The position numbers were made by a program, and so were the translations under genes. A DNA stretch of 64,000 nucleotides from Blasia pusilla (lineage: Eukaryota; Marchantiophyta; Marchantiopsida; Blasiales), in NCBI GenBank assembly GCA_050084515.1, contig CM114275.1:24862001-24926000 (forward strand), written 5' to 3'. The notes below the pieces were generated by a model that had not been told where the DNA came from, did not search any database, and saw only the letters and a program-made list of their open reading frames with translations. This document shows positions 23,405-35,880 of this stretch, in pieces; positions within the stretch are counted from its first letter, which is position 1; each line of letters begins with the position of its first letter.

Positions 23405-23862
23405 ATAAAAACGGCACACCCGGCCTAAAACTCCACTCCTCAATCTACATCGGCATATCGAGCCTCGTCCACCCTGTGCTATCAAGGAATCCGGACGCTA
23501 GCACCCTAGTCCTAGCTCACACACATACAAGGGAGGTGCTCCAACGTCCCAACATGAGAAAGATGGCTTAGGAAAGCCATCTTCCTCTCTTATATAGGTT
23601 GGGAAGAGCCAAAAGGCTCTTCTCCTAAAAATAGCCCTTCCCTTGGTAACCTGCGCGCACCAAGGGCAGGTGACCTGGTCAACAAGTCATCCGGCTGTAA
23701 AAGACCTCAACATGAAAGTCGTCAGAAACGACGTTCCTGACACAATGGACCTATCCTCAACCTCATCCGACACTGTGGGACAAAGTTACACTCAAGATAG
23801 TCCGCTGGCTCCTGCGCCCTATCCACGATAGATCTCGGCCTATCGGCTACTCAAATGTGACA
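23405..23862 (-). promoter_or_regulatory. Right (5') terminus with promoter of the DNMT element
   Basis: About 458 bp ending CTCAAATGTGACA and matching 43876-44351 at roughly 75-80% by eye. On the minus strand it holds a TATA box, TATATAAG, at 23589-23596, with a hairpin on each side: GAAGAGCC/GGCTCTTC at 23603-23622 upstream and AGATGGCTT/AAGCCATCT at 23561-23582 downstream, near the expected transcription start. Both hairpins are kept in the relative at 43734-44351. It behaves as the U3/R part of a 5' LTR. Confidence 0.65.
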
Positions 23863-23866
23863 ACTC
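23863..23866. repeat. Target site duplication ACTC, right copy
   Basis: Directly follows the terminal GACA and matches 17670-17673. Confidence 0.7.
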
Positions 23867-26800
23867 GTATTACACAAGTGGATGCTCGTATGATGCATGG
23901 GATAGTTTAAACAAAATCATGACTTATGATTCAACTAACCTATAAAATCTTAATTGACCTCTCAAATCAACTTTCAATGATCTTATTGGTCGAAAGACCG
24001 AACGATCCGATTAATTTGAAAGGGCCACGTGTCAAGACTCAAGAAGAGAGATGTTCAAAAATGAAAATGGCATTCTCCCATAATAATGCACTAGCATTAG
24101 CCCATACGACTAAAAATTATATTACCTCCCATAATTAAATCCCATAATTTTCAAGTGTCATTTAAAATGAAAACGGAAAGATCCTATGCACTCAAAAGAT
24201 GAGCTATCCCATTTATTAAAAATATCAAATATCAAGAAGAAAAAAATTTATAAAATGAATGGGCACTCTCTAATAATAATATAGACTAAAAAAAAGGATC
24301 TTACACATAAGGTAATGTGTACATAAATAAAAAATGGGATATAAGATTAAAAAAGATCATGAAAAAAAACCACATTAAATCAAGACAAAAAAAAAAAAGA
24401 TTTCAAAAAATATCAAACTATCAAACTCACGTAAAGAAACGAAGGTGAGGAGCATTATAAGAAGGCATAAACGTGAAGAGTACGGCGAAAGTTTTTTCAC
24501 TTGTAGGTGCCCTTTCCAAAGGGGGCGATTGAGCGCCCTTACGAAAAATAAAATATATATATGTAGAAAAAGGATGGAAAATCCATCACGATACAAAAGA
24601 GGGGGCATGGAGACCCAAAAAATAGACCTCAAGAGGGTGGAACCGGCCCCGAGGAGAAAGAAGGGGGCCTTCCCCCCTAACGACCAAAATCACCAACATC
24701 ATAGACAATAGCAACAACACCTAGAAAACTATGACTACCATTAAGTGGGCCTCTAGCATTGGCGTCTCAACCGCCTGAGCCCATCGCAAAAGCCCATTTG
24801 CGTGGGTGCACTGCAAAACTATGGAAACCCGTTGCTTACAATAAAGTATCGCAGTGACTAAAGACATCCCATTTTTCAACTGGCGTTGATGGGCGCAATC
24901 CGGACTATGGACGCAATCCGTTTCTTACGAAAGAACCTACCTCCGTCGTAATCCACACCAACTCCGTCCACCGCAGAACTCGCATCTATTTCCCAGTACC
25001 GTACCGTTATGGGCCCCGTCCCGTCCCGTTCCATCGCATCCGTCCTTTGATGGAAGTACGAGCAGGGCACCGCCTCAAGAAGCACGTTCACTGTCCTCAA
25101 CCACGTGGTTGGATGGGGGTTCCTGCGGAGCTTCAACCACGTGGGATTTTATGGTAAGTAGTGTGGCTCGGCGGACCGCCAACCTTTACTAACGTTTAGA
25201 CGCCAACGATGCAGACGCTCGCTTCCAATCGCCGAGAGCGGAGTTGTTCCCTTCATTTATTTATTTATTATTTCCCCTATTTAATAAATGGTAAATAGTA
25301 AAGGACGTTAAAATCGATCTTGCGAGACCGTAGATCGCTAACCTAAGGATGTAGTAGTCATGTCATGTCATGCCCCATGGAATCCACGATCAGCGGCGTT
25401 AAGACTCCAAATTAAACCCATTCATTGCAAACTTCAATTTGGCTAAGCCGTCCAATTGTTGGACGGAGTTTGGTGTGACTCCGTGAGTTCTCAACAGAGG
25501 GCAGCGCAACTGCATGGAAATATTTATACTTTCCACGTGTCACACGCATCATCTATCCTCTGCCACGTGGTCGCGCTGCGTCATTCCATTCATTTTCCCA
25601 CGTGAAATACCCATTATATGGTTGTGTATAGATAAATGATAAATTCAAGAAAATAATAATGAGTCTGCGTAATAAGTTCGATAATGACATTTGAGAGTCC
25701 ATTTTTAAGAACAATTTGATGTAATCTAATGTAAGAAAATATTAGAAATCTTCTAATTTCTTCTATCAAGTGATGTAAACATGATTAGATAATACCCTAA
25801 GAAATTGGAACAGTATTCTCTGATTTCAAGTACATTGGGATAATTAAAAGGATTTTTATATTTTGGATTTCCATGATTATTTTTTCCTTAAAAAATTAAA
25901 AATTTTTTTACGTATTTCATCATGCAAAAATTATAACAACTATTAAAAGTTACACCTATAAAATAAACAAATGGATGTATGTAGAGGTTGCACTACTATA
26001 TTAATTTTTATCATGAAAATTAGGCTTACTTTGATATTTTTCTTAAAATATTTAAGAACTCACCATAAACTAACATCCTATTAGTTTGTTATCTTTGTTC
26101 CTTAGCTATAGTTTCCCACTATGGCCACGTAAATGGGGGTATGAATTTGAAATGTGGAAGCCACATTCAAATTTATTCATGGTTCATTGAAAAAATATAT
26201 ATATACGAATTGGAGTATACAATTTTTGTAATTTTGTTTTCGTTTTGAAGCATATTATTAGGTTTATTTCAACAAATAATTTTTAGTCACGATAAATAAA
26301 ATTATAAATTAAATAAAAATTAAATAGGAATCCGTGCATGGCCCGCTCCTTATAGTACACATGAATTAGCCATGCTGAAAATAAAATCCTCTTTTGACAT
26401 CTAAACTCTAAGTGTTAATATATATATATATGAGCTCCTTTTCATGAAAGATTTCGTAAATGCAGTTTATGCTAAGAAAAAAGAGTTTAACTATTCATAC
26501 CCAAAGCAAATCTTACATGTACTTGTATGAGATTTGTACCAACAAAAAGTGGAGATTTTAATTTGTGACACACGAAAGTGGGAAAATAAATCTAATGTAT
26601 GATAGTGGTTCCTAACCATCACGATTGTGTCGAATTTTTTCCCATGATCATTCACGTTCTTCCTTTATGATGTGGATAAGATGATGTAAGAGTGGTACTT
26701 TGTAGTCAACCTTTCCACGTTTTCTTGTTCTTCTTACATATACTAGAAAGGTCTTTTAATTTAAACATTTGTTGTAAGTTGAAGTGAAATAAAAAAAGAA

Positions 26801-28650
26801 GTTATTAATGAGTTGCTTTCGTTCACATGATAATAATCATTATGGCGCTCAATTTTTCGAATTATAATTATTTATTCTTTTCATACTCGTAAATGGAGAG
26901 ATGTGCCATGTACGCTCTGTGGGAGAAACCATACATCTCAAAGTACTCTTTCCTGCTGTATTTTCTTTTTTTTAGAAAATTAGAAAATTAATAGTATTTT
27001 ATTTCTATTATTGAGAATCTCATGCACGCCACTCCGTTTTGATGTTTATCCTGAATTTACATAGCTGGTCAAATGAGGCCATTTGACTAGTGTACATCAT
27101 TCCTTTTCTAAAAGGTTTTTTAATATCATAGGAGTGTAATTTTTAATTATGAAAAAAACTATGATTTATTTTTCAAGATTGTAACATACTAAAATAGACT
27201 AATGTGATTGAATAGATCAACTCTAGATAGATATGGGAGCATTGGAGGTGAAGATAGATAAGCTTTTATGGAATTTTGATGTAGTGGAGATGTTGTTGGA
27301 TGACTTCTTCTTCTTCTTCTTTTCCCCAATATATCAAGACCTTGATTTTTTTCATATGATGTTGTACCAAAAGGGAGTTTTTTTCTCCAGATTTTTTTTT
27401 TTGGGAATAACTACAACTATTGTGATGACCTTATAGAAGATGGAGTGTGGATTAATGAAGAGGGCTGGATTAATGGAGATGGAGATCTAAGACATTGTAG
27501 ATTTTCTAACTTTTTAGGAGAAAGTAGATTTTAAAATGGACGTTTTTTCACATGTGAGGTGGATGTCGGTGACCAAAGGAGAGAGCTCTAAAAGAAATCC
27601 CCCTTGAATCACACGTTGAAGACACACAAGGAGAGAATGTAAGTTTTTATTATTATTATAAAGAGAGCATTTTAAAAATTTCCTCCGAGGAGAACCACTT
27701 TCCCCATGATTCATTGCCTTTCTAAATTTCACAAAAATGTGCAAGAAAAAATTTGTAACTTTTGGACATGGAACATTCCATAAGAAACCTAAGGTCTTAA
27801 GAGAATTTGGTCAATGAGGTGTTGTGCACTTATACTTTTAAGATCGTAAGGCTCTTATTTGGAATGGAAGTTCACGCATACGAAAAGAAGTGAATCCTTC
27901 TTAAAGAAGAATGGGTTATTTCAAATTCAGCCAAGTGTATTGCATGTGCATGAAATGTAGTACTATTCACGATACATCCTCACGCAAAAATATAGGAGCT
28001 CATGTCATGCTCTTGTGATGGGCAATGTGTCAAAAGCCATAAGAGGCCAATGGCAAACTTTATGGTGCTCAATGTTAAAATGTTGGATGGATGGACATTG
28101 GGGACATTGCTTTTAGGCACACCTTTGGGAGAAGTGTGGAAATCGAATGGCGGATTGCTATCGATGGTGGGGATTGAAGATAGTGGTAGGCGTGATCGAG
28201 TCATTGAAACTAGGAGTGAGAGAAACAAAGAGCACCCTCTTTCCTTTTGTGATCTATTTTGTTGGTGGAAGTGATCTCCAGATTTGGAGCTCAACAGATG
28301 CAAAAGGCTGAATAGAACTCAAGCTATGTAGATCACTCGATCGCATCATGTTCGAACTTAAGAAATCAAAAAATTAGGAATCTTCAACTCTCCACTCTCA
28401 ATATCAATTGCGAAAAATGGATGCAATCTCTATCTTGAACCCTTCTTGGCTAGATCCTTCTTTCCATCCTTATCACCCTGACTATATACCTCCGTCCCCA
28501 GCCTCTCTCTCGAGCTTAATCCCTCCAATTCAGCCTAGGGAGAGGAACTCTTATTGCCCTTGCCCTCGATCTCCTCACACCTATTCATCCTCGGGTTAAG
28601 CCATGGAGGGTGAGAGTTGAGTTAAGCGATGAGGGACACTTTGGAAAAAA
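23867..28650. other. Mostly A+T-rich intergenic DNA
   Basis: No gene was recognised. The part 24740-25620 is somewhat richer in G+C and contains several ACGTG words (for example CCACGTGG at 25101-25108 and CACGTG-like boxes near 25530-25610), but no adjacent gene was found. The segment 24544-24604 is a short dispersed repeat. Confidence 0.5.
24544..24604. repeat. Short dispersed repeat, copy 1
   Basis: AAATAAAATATATATATGTAG, a short spacer and then ATCCATCACGATACAAAAGA recur at 47950-48002 with few differences and in the same orientation. The shape (A+T tract plus conserved block) suggests the end of a LINE or another element on the minus strand, but no coding part adjoins it. Confidence 0.55.
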
Positions 28651-28654
28651 TGAG

Positions 28655-28732
28655 CGCCCCACCCGGATTCAAACACATGACCTGCTGTTCTCAAGAGGGA
28701 GGAGTTGCCCATTGTACTACAATCTCCTACAC
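28655..28732 (-). mobile_element. tRNA-derived SINE-like or tRNA-pseudogene sequence
   Basis: On the minus strand an A-box-like TAGTACAATGGGCAA (28705-28719) is followed 30 bases later by a B-box-like GTTTGAATCCG (28664-28674), the spacing of a Pol III internal promoter. The two ends do not pair as an acceptor stem, so it is not an intact tRNA gene. A SINE or tRNA fragment fits best. Confidence 0.4.
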
Positions 28733-28929
28733 ATCACTAAAGGGTACTTAAAACATTTAACCTTACTTTACATGAGAGTTTCATAGAGGAATCAAGATTA
28801 ACTAACCCAACCTCATGTTAGAAAACATGAGAATGAATAGACTCGAGTTCACCCCACCCTTCAACTCCCGCAACAACACCTAGATCCCGTCCAGCCCTTC
28901 CCCTTAAACAAGTTCCCTCCAAAATTTCC

Positions 28930-30130
28930 TTACATATACATCAGGGTCCGGGGAGTTTTTTCGTGACAACCGGTACATTTCCGGTCTCTACAAACCCGAG
29001 CGGCAATTTTCAAAGTTTTCTTCATTCCAGCCGGCTAAACAGATACGAATATGAAGGACGCCCTCCCTGAGCCCTCGGTTTTTTGCCGGTAACTAACGAC
29101 CTGATTCGGCAATTCTCAAATTCTACCGGCCAGCTCAACACGTAACGCCGGTTCTCCCCGGACGTTGATATACATATAGGACCGTCCATCCTCTTATGAT
29201 CAACATTAAAGTCCATTGGTGAAAAGGCCCGCCATCAGACTTGTCATGGCTTCCAATCGAGACCCCTTCTATTACGACGACGACACACCCCCTAAATAGG
29301 AATGCACCCGTTTTTGTTTACGGGAACCCCTATTTTCACCGTGACTCGACAGTACGACTTTTATTATCATGATCGCAGCAGTACCGAGGTCAAAGTCCCG
29401 GTCTTTGCAAGAAACGGTCCGAGCGACTCGGACGGTCCAGGGAGATCTCCACGGCCGGACCTAACGTCCACGACCATCGATGAATCCCCACGTCCCACGA
29501 GCCCGAACTTCCGCAACAGTAGGCAGCTCGCCATAGGTAGAGCATCAAGAAGGCCACAGCGGCGCCACTCTGCTGCCGCCACCTTGCGTGGAAAGGGGCT
29601 ACGTGTCACACACCTGGCCCTCCAGTTCCCCAACCGCACCGGAGTACCTTCGCTCGCATTGGGCTGTTTCGCAAACGGCGGCCTTCGGATCAGATGTCAG
29701 AGCGCACAGGCCCAAGTTACCGGGCAGTTCACGGCCGCTTGCTTTGGCGTCACTTCTTCAGTCCCGCCCTTGGTAAGGAGTATCGGACCGTCCTGCAAAT
29801 TGTCGGTAACAAAGTCCCACAGGCCGCAGGGCCGGTCACCTTAGTCACCTTGTTTTAATCGGCGATGAATATTAATACTGTTACCTGTTACTGTCGCGAA
29901 AGATCTGCCCCGCTCCTCTCACCTCTATCGATACAATAGCAAAACAGGGGCATCGTCTGTCCGGTGGAGGACTCCCCTCCCGTCTCTTCTCCCAAGGAAT
30001 TCCTCGCCTGGGTCCCGCTGCGGCGGATCTTCCGTGACCTAATTATTCGTATTTATTGAGGTTCATCTTTCCTCAGAAAGAAAAAGAGTTAAGAACATCA
30101 AATCAGTGCAGTCACCGTCTGGTTCGGTCG
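28930..30130. other. G+C-rich block of unknown origin
   Basis: Rich in CCGG, CGG and ACCG words and sharply distinct from both flanks. The longest frame (29302-29844 plus, 180 codons) is Ser/Arg/Pro-rich, has a competing frame on the other strand and no known domain. I do not call it a gene. Similar blocks lie at 15440, 34430, 36480 and 38320. Confidence 0.35.
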
Positions 30131-30413
30131 CACAACGAACGTCGTCGCGTCTTGTGCAAGTGGCATAGCCTCCGAGGTGGTATTTTGGGGGTGTCTTCGT
30201 TTAGGAGGATTTGATGTTTATTTATGATTTTCTTTATGGAATTGATGTTTTGACAAGGGAGTCCATTAGAGCATATCTATCCTATAATTTGCAGAGTGGT
30301 TTCATATGACGACATTCGGAGAACATAACATGTGAGACCAGTAATCCTATAAACTTTACGCGTATTTCAAGAGGGGATGTACATGCACGGGGTGTGTATA
30401 CAGGAAGGGGGTG

Positions 30414-30497
30414 TAGTATCCATGATCGCCCGTGCGATGCATGGTCCCGGGCATATATGCACGGGACCCTGCATTGCACGGGCGATCATGGATACTA
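30414..30497. repeat. 84-bp foldback with 22-bp perfect outer arms
   Basis: TAGTATCCATGATCGCCCGTGC is matched exactly by its reverse complement at 30476-30497. The next 18 bases of each arm also pair with about three mismatches, leaving a loop of a few bases. CTAG follows at 30499-30502. Candidates are a miniature transposon end, a Helitron-type 3' hairpin or a small-RNA-type hairpin. Confidence 0.8.
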
Positions 30498-30502
30498 ACT
30501 AG

Positions 30503-33240
30503 TCATGAGCAAAATAAATACAATAAATCGGGAATGGGAAACTAGTATGATGGTCATGACGGTAGGTCTTTCAAATCTTTTCTTGAAGAGTTATTCATTT
30601 ATTCACTTCAAATATTCTCATGAAAGGTGCCTGAGTAAACATGTATGTATATTTGCTTTCAAAATTCTTCATTTTAAAATATTCCTTTAAAAAGTTATTA
30701 TATTTTTCAATGGATGCCCTATGACCTTGCCAAAAGGGCTGCTTTGACTTTCTCTTTACTATCCTTGTCCGTATTTCAACTCCTTTTTAACCTTTGCCTT
30801 CCTTTATGGGAAGCAAGATAAATTTAAGGATGATGTATAGGTTTCTTCCTTCTTTACGCACACTAGTACAATGTGCATATTATGCATAGCTGCATTTTCA
30901 TCTCTTGAGTCGTTGATCCTTTTAATTTAACTATTCCTTAAATTTGACACGTGTCAACAAAAGAGGTTTGAAAAGACATGTGTCAACATTTAAAGAGGAT
31001 TTCTCTAATCACATCTTCTCTTAATAATATAAATTATCTTCTTTAAATTTTAGAATTATCTCTTGTCATTTTTCATTGATATTTAAAATTCTAAAAACAT
31101 ATAAATTTTCTTTTTTTACCAAATTATTTTTTTCTCATTTTGCAAATTTAGAAGAAATTAAAATTGATGTATATCTCCGTCATCTTAGATTACATATTGT
31201 GAATTTTTTTATGAGGCCCTTTCTTAGTGAAAATTTCCTTATTCTCTTCCCAACCTTATTTAAAATTGAATCTTATATCTCCTTCCCTCATCTACACCTT
31301 TCCATCTTGCCCCCCTTGATTGAAAGTTAAAACTTACATATCCTCTCCATGATAAAGTGAAAAGTAAAATACTTCAAACGATATATTTGTTATTAAACCC
31401 TTTATTTTTTAAACTACATGTCTTCCTTCTCTTCCCCTCCCCCAACTCACAATAGAACTTTTTCCTCTACTACGCAAAAACAAACTCTTTAGAAAAAATT
31501 CTTGAAAATTCTTCTCCGTTGCACTTCTTTAAGATATTTTATGAATTATTTATGAAGCCTAGGAATATGCCAAAGTTAGAAAGTTAAGATTGTATTAGGT
31601 ACTAATAATAACAATAGAAGACATTCATGGAATATTCATTAAACCTGAGATACTTTTCACAATTCTAAAGTTTAAGGTGTCATTCTCATACACATATGAG
31701 TGATACCTCTAAACAATCTACATAGTTCTTCACATCCATGCAACAAACACCATTGATCTTTCCAATACACAAGAAGATTCATTTACACACAAAGGTAAGC
31801 CATATCCACCCTCCACTTTAAGGGAATCTATGCTCTAACATTCTACCTCCTACCAAACCTTCTAAGAGGAAGTGTTACAAAGCCTCAACATAAGAAATCT
31901 GCCTCTTGGAAGCCATATACTTCCTTGACGTACATTTGGGAAGAGCCAAAATACTTGGCGCCGTCCCACCAATTCATCCAAAATCGATAATCTATGCGCA
32001 CATGCTACCAAATGATTGTTGACTACGTCAACATGTTATCTAATCTCAAATAGGAAAAGAGGGAGTCTTTTTTTGGAAACGTAGATCCCAAAAAAATGAA
32101 GTTATGACTAACCTCATCCAACCACTCAAGTCATAGTAAAAAATCCCTTTGGTTCGGTACAAGTCTAATGATTGATCAATAATAATGTGACACCAATTGT
32201 GTCAAATGCTAATGGAATGATATCTATTTCTATTAGGGTGAGGTGACATATTCATGGGGTCTATTTGATATGGCATAAAGAGATAACTTTGTAGAATTTT
32301 TTTTGCAATTTTTTAACCTTATGAACTGTTAGGACGTTCAAGAGTGGGAAAATAAAGAGATAAACTAATGTGAAAATCTCCATATTAAATATAAGGGAAA
32401 TATTTCATTCAAAAATAAAAGTATGTCCATTATTCTGTAAAATTTCAGAGATCGAGGAATATCGTATTTTTCAGTTATTGCATAAATAAACCTTATAGTA
32501 ATCCATAAATTTATTTTCAAGTTTATTTAGAATTATCTTAGTGTTTTTCCAAATTGGAAAATTCTCTTTAACATATATAAATACCTTGAGAAACCAAAAA
32601 TATATTTCAAGTGCAAAAATTTACAAATAGACCTCTTAATAGTATCGTAGATATATTTTACAAATATAAGCCTAGGAGATGAAGATTTTTCTTACGTTGC
32701 ACTCTTGTGAACTCTTTCCCTATAGTTGCAAAAAATAGACAAGTCTCGATATGTCCACGTAGTTCTTGACCCACATTTATAGTTCATGATCGAAGGTAGA
32801 GTAAGGGCGAGTGGGGAAATAAGGGGGGAGGGAATGGAGGTGGAGTAAGGAAGAAACGAGAGAGTTTGGAACACGAACGCAATTGGGAGAATGAGAAAGA
32901 AGAAGAAGGTATGGCCCACATGGTTGTAAGTCCACATCTATGGACATTTCCGTAGATGCAAACTTTTTCCACATGCAACATTGCTTTCCCTTAATCACTC
33001 CCTTAAGACTTTCCTAACTTAAAAGGTCCTTTGACCTTGCCACATCAACTTATTTCCTAGTTTAATTCTATGTTCTTCTAGAAACTCATTACAACAAAAC
33101 TCTAGTTTGGATAAGATTTTGTAGAAACCCACAAACGAAGTCATTGTAGAAAACTCTATTTTGGATGCATAGTAGAAAGCTACAAACATAGGCGTAAGAA
33201 TAGTGATTCTTTCTTAAATTATTCTATCACTATTAAGATT
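30503..33240. other. A+T-rich intergenic DNA
   Basis: No gene was recognised. The dispersed repeat copy at 32739-32920 is the only structured part seen. Confidence 0.5.
32739..32920. repeat. Dispersed repeat, copy 2
   Basis: Matches 13500-13690 in the same orientation, including TTATAGTTCATGATCGAAGG and the tract AATAAGGGGGGAGGGAATGG. Confidence 0.7.
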
Positions 33241-33249
33241 TTTCTCAGT

Positions 33250-34250
33250 TTGCAATGGATGGCAGCGAGCCTAGTAGAGATTTCGAGCTAGACATTGCAT
33301 TGAGTGAAAATTTTGGCCATCGTAACATGCACGAACATGTTTATCAAACATCGATTCAATGTTGAAGAGCTTGACATTACCAATAGGCAAACCAAAGATG
33401 GGGAGAATGCCATAACCTATATATAACTTGTCAACATTTGCAAGAACCGTAAAGTTGGGATCTCAACAACGCTCTCATTACCAATATTAACTAGTCTTCT
33501 TAGCTACCCTTCAACAAACTTCAAGGATTCACAATAGTTAAGATTTATTCCTAAACTTCCTTTGTAGCCCACATTGACATGATTCTTTTGCATTCAGCAA
33601 GATAATCATGACATCTTCAATTGATGCTATAGATATTTTATCCTCCAACTTTGAATTTCTAACCATATTCACGAAAGTGTCAGTGATCTTGATAATGGGA
33701 TGAATTGTTTGGTGGCAGTATAAACAACACTTTCTTGCAATATAACTTTGTGCTCCACGAGCAACATCAAAATTCCCGTTGATTGTACTTGGTATGTGGG
33801 ATACTTGATCATGTATGCTCATGCTTTCAAATACAATCTTAAGACATTCCTCTAAGTGCATACATAATCAACCACATCCCACTCAATGCACCATACAAAA
33901 TACATCCATCTCTTACTAGATTCATGCTCACGGCAAATATGATGTGTTTGCTAGACTCACCAATCCTTTCTGACTCGAATATTTGGTTGCAATTTGTATT
34001 GCCGCTATTTCCAATGTACGAACGAGCTAAGTGTAGCGCGGTGCTTTGTAAAAAAGCGGTTGTATTATTCTCCCCTTGACCAAGTTCAAAGATAAGGCCA
34101 TATTCATTTACCTTTCTATATTTGCATCACTCAATGTTGACACAGGAATCCTATCGTAAAAAGGCAACATGTCTTCGTCCACATAAGAACATTTCAACAA
34201 CCCAAACTCGATGAAAATATGCACATAAAGGGAAGGAAGCTCCCATCATA
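33250..34250 (-). pseudogene. Unidentified decayed coding region
   Basis: A 107-codon frame at 33538-33861 has balanced, non-repetitive composition (for example KIVFESMSIHDQVSHIPST, then LEDKISIASIEDVMIILLN). Upstream on the same strand, around 34040-34190, another protein-like stretch reads VDEDMLPFYDRIPVSTLSD and continues beyond a stop (MALSLNLVKGRIIQP). Downstream, towards 33300, protein-like stretches with stops continue. I do not recognise the family. It may be a decayed host gene or an unusual element. Confidence 0.3.
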
Positions 34251-34429
34251 CAAATTGAACATGAAATAGGTCCACTGTCTACAAACCCTCATTCCCGCTC
34301 ATATTGAATATATGTTTGCAAGTATGACAAAAGAAGCACAATTCTCCTTACCACAACCCTAAACATGTACACATACCGAGCAACAACACCATGTTGCCAA
34401 TGCCCCCCCATAAGAATGCAAAACTGGAT

Positions 34430-35880
34430 TAGCCGGTGAGCTCTCTTCTTATGACCTAGTATTGCAGGTTGCCGAGCTGGGAAAGTTCCCCAAGGGGCCG
34501 ATCAAGAGCGGATAGTTCCGGAGGAGGGCCGCGCGCTTAAGCAAAGTTTCCCGTAAGAAAGGTTAATCCCATAAGTGGCTAAGATCGCTTACGGACCATA
34601 AAGTCTGAATTTACTACTCCAAACCTTTTGTCTGATGTGAGGGGTTGGGAACAGTGTAAGTTTCCACGTTTCGGATGGTGGAGGGCAACGCTCGGAAAGA
34701 ACCGGCATTCTTTGTAAACGCAGCCGGTTGAGAATGAGTGATTTCCGATTCAAGTCTGAAACTTTAGGAAACTTTCCGACGTGAAAAGTAGGTTTTTTTG
34801 GTTAAATTTTAAAAAAACCGGCTACCATGGTGAAATTGCCGATTACCTTGATCTTTCTCTCGGTATGCGTCAAAATCCTTGCCGAGCACTGGTGGAGGGA
34901 GACGATGGAATCGGATGGATACTCCACTACCAGTGAAGTCGGGGCTGACAAAAAGTTCCAAAATGGCTCTTTGCGCGCAGCATGTAATATGTACGCTTTA
35001 AGGAAGCTCATCACCGCTAAAGATAGAATACGTGGCCCTACCTACATGGATGTCTGCCTGACCGGCGGTCACGCACAAGTCCCGCCCAAGCTCATTAAGA
35101 AGGACGGATAAATAATGATGTCGGTTCCGCAACGCCGAAGATCCCCCCCTTTTGTTGGACCGTGAAACTGGGACCTTCGACTCCTCCCGAGAGAACCTTC
35201 CTCCTCATCGGCGGGCCTACCTGCTAGGGCTAGGGCAGGGCGAGACGCGGATGCCAAAAGTCCTTATGCCGAGGACCCACTTGGCTATAATTGTTCTGTC
35301 CCGCTCAGGGGGGCCCCACAAGCATGCCCAAAGTATTTGGATTCATGTTCCCGGGATCGGAACGGGAACTCCCCGGACGATTAGGGCCGGAAGTGGCCGG
35401 CGAGCCGCAGCGGTCTAGATTACGATCCGAGGGCCCTTTCCCTAGATGCTAGCGCACGTCCGACTGAGTTCTAATGAGTGTCCGGGCAGGCAGCTGTGCA
35501 CTTTCCACGAAGTATTGACCGGAAGTCCGGACTGTAATATGGAAAATTTTGGAAGTATCCGGAGGTTTCCCGAACCCGTATCCGATCGTTTTTGCGTGCT
35601 CTAAATTCTAATCAAGTGACACGACGATTCCACGTGATGGTGATGGTTGCCATTATTATATCACATCTCAGTTATGATCGGCTTACCCACAAGTGTGAAA
35701 CGCGAAACGAGGTTTAGTCGGTTAACTCTTGTATCAAGCGAACGAATGACACTTCGGTTTAGCCATCACTCGGAAGCTGTCCAAGATATCTTTGGGTGAT
35801 GGGTTTGCACGTGCCTCTTCACGGTAATACCGACGCACCGTGAGAGAATCTAGGTAGTTTTCGGTAACCGATTCATGGTT
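34430..35880. other. G+C-rich block with a short secreted-like frame
   Basis: Another CCGG-rich block. It includes a 94-codon plus-strand frame (34827-35111) whose start, MVKLPITLIFLSVCVKILAE, resembles a signal peptide, followed by a hydrophilic part with two Cys. No homology is recognised, and a chance frame is quite possible in G+C-rich DNA. Other frames in the block look spurious. Confidence 0.3.

Larger units (their letters stand above)
17674..23862 (-). mobile_element. Ty3/Gypsy-type retroelement encoding a DNA methyltransferase and a PHD finger (DNMT element)
   Basis: The 6.19-kb unit begins TGTC, ends GACA and is flanked by ACTC. Read on the minus strand it has a promoter-bearing terminus, a leader, then protease, cytosine C5-methyltransferase, reverse transcriptase, RNase H, integrase and a PHD finger. 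Most domain pieces share one reading frame, so the ancestor had a single polyprotein of about 1700 codons, now broken by stops and small indels. No gag is present between leader and protease. The two ends are not copies of one another: 17674-17815 and 23405-23862 match the left and right parts of the 618-bp unit at 43734-44351, respectively. Either the element has an unusual end structure, or complementary parts of its two LTRs have been lost. Confidence 0.8.

Noticed and set aside
28655-28732. Intact tRNA gene
   Set aside because: A and B boxes are present but the ends cannot form an acceptor stem and no good anticodon arm is visible.
29302-29844. 180-codon plus-strand frame
   Set aside because: Low-information composition, competing frames and no domain.
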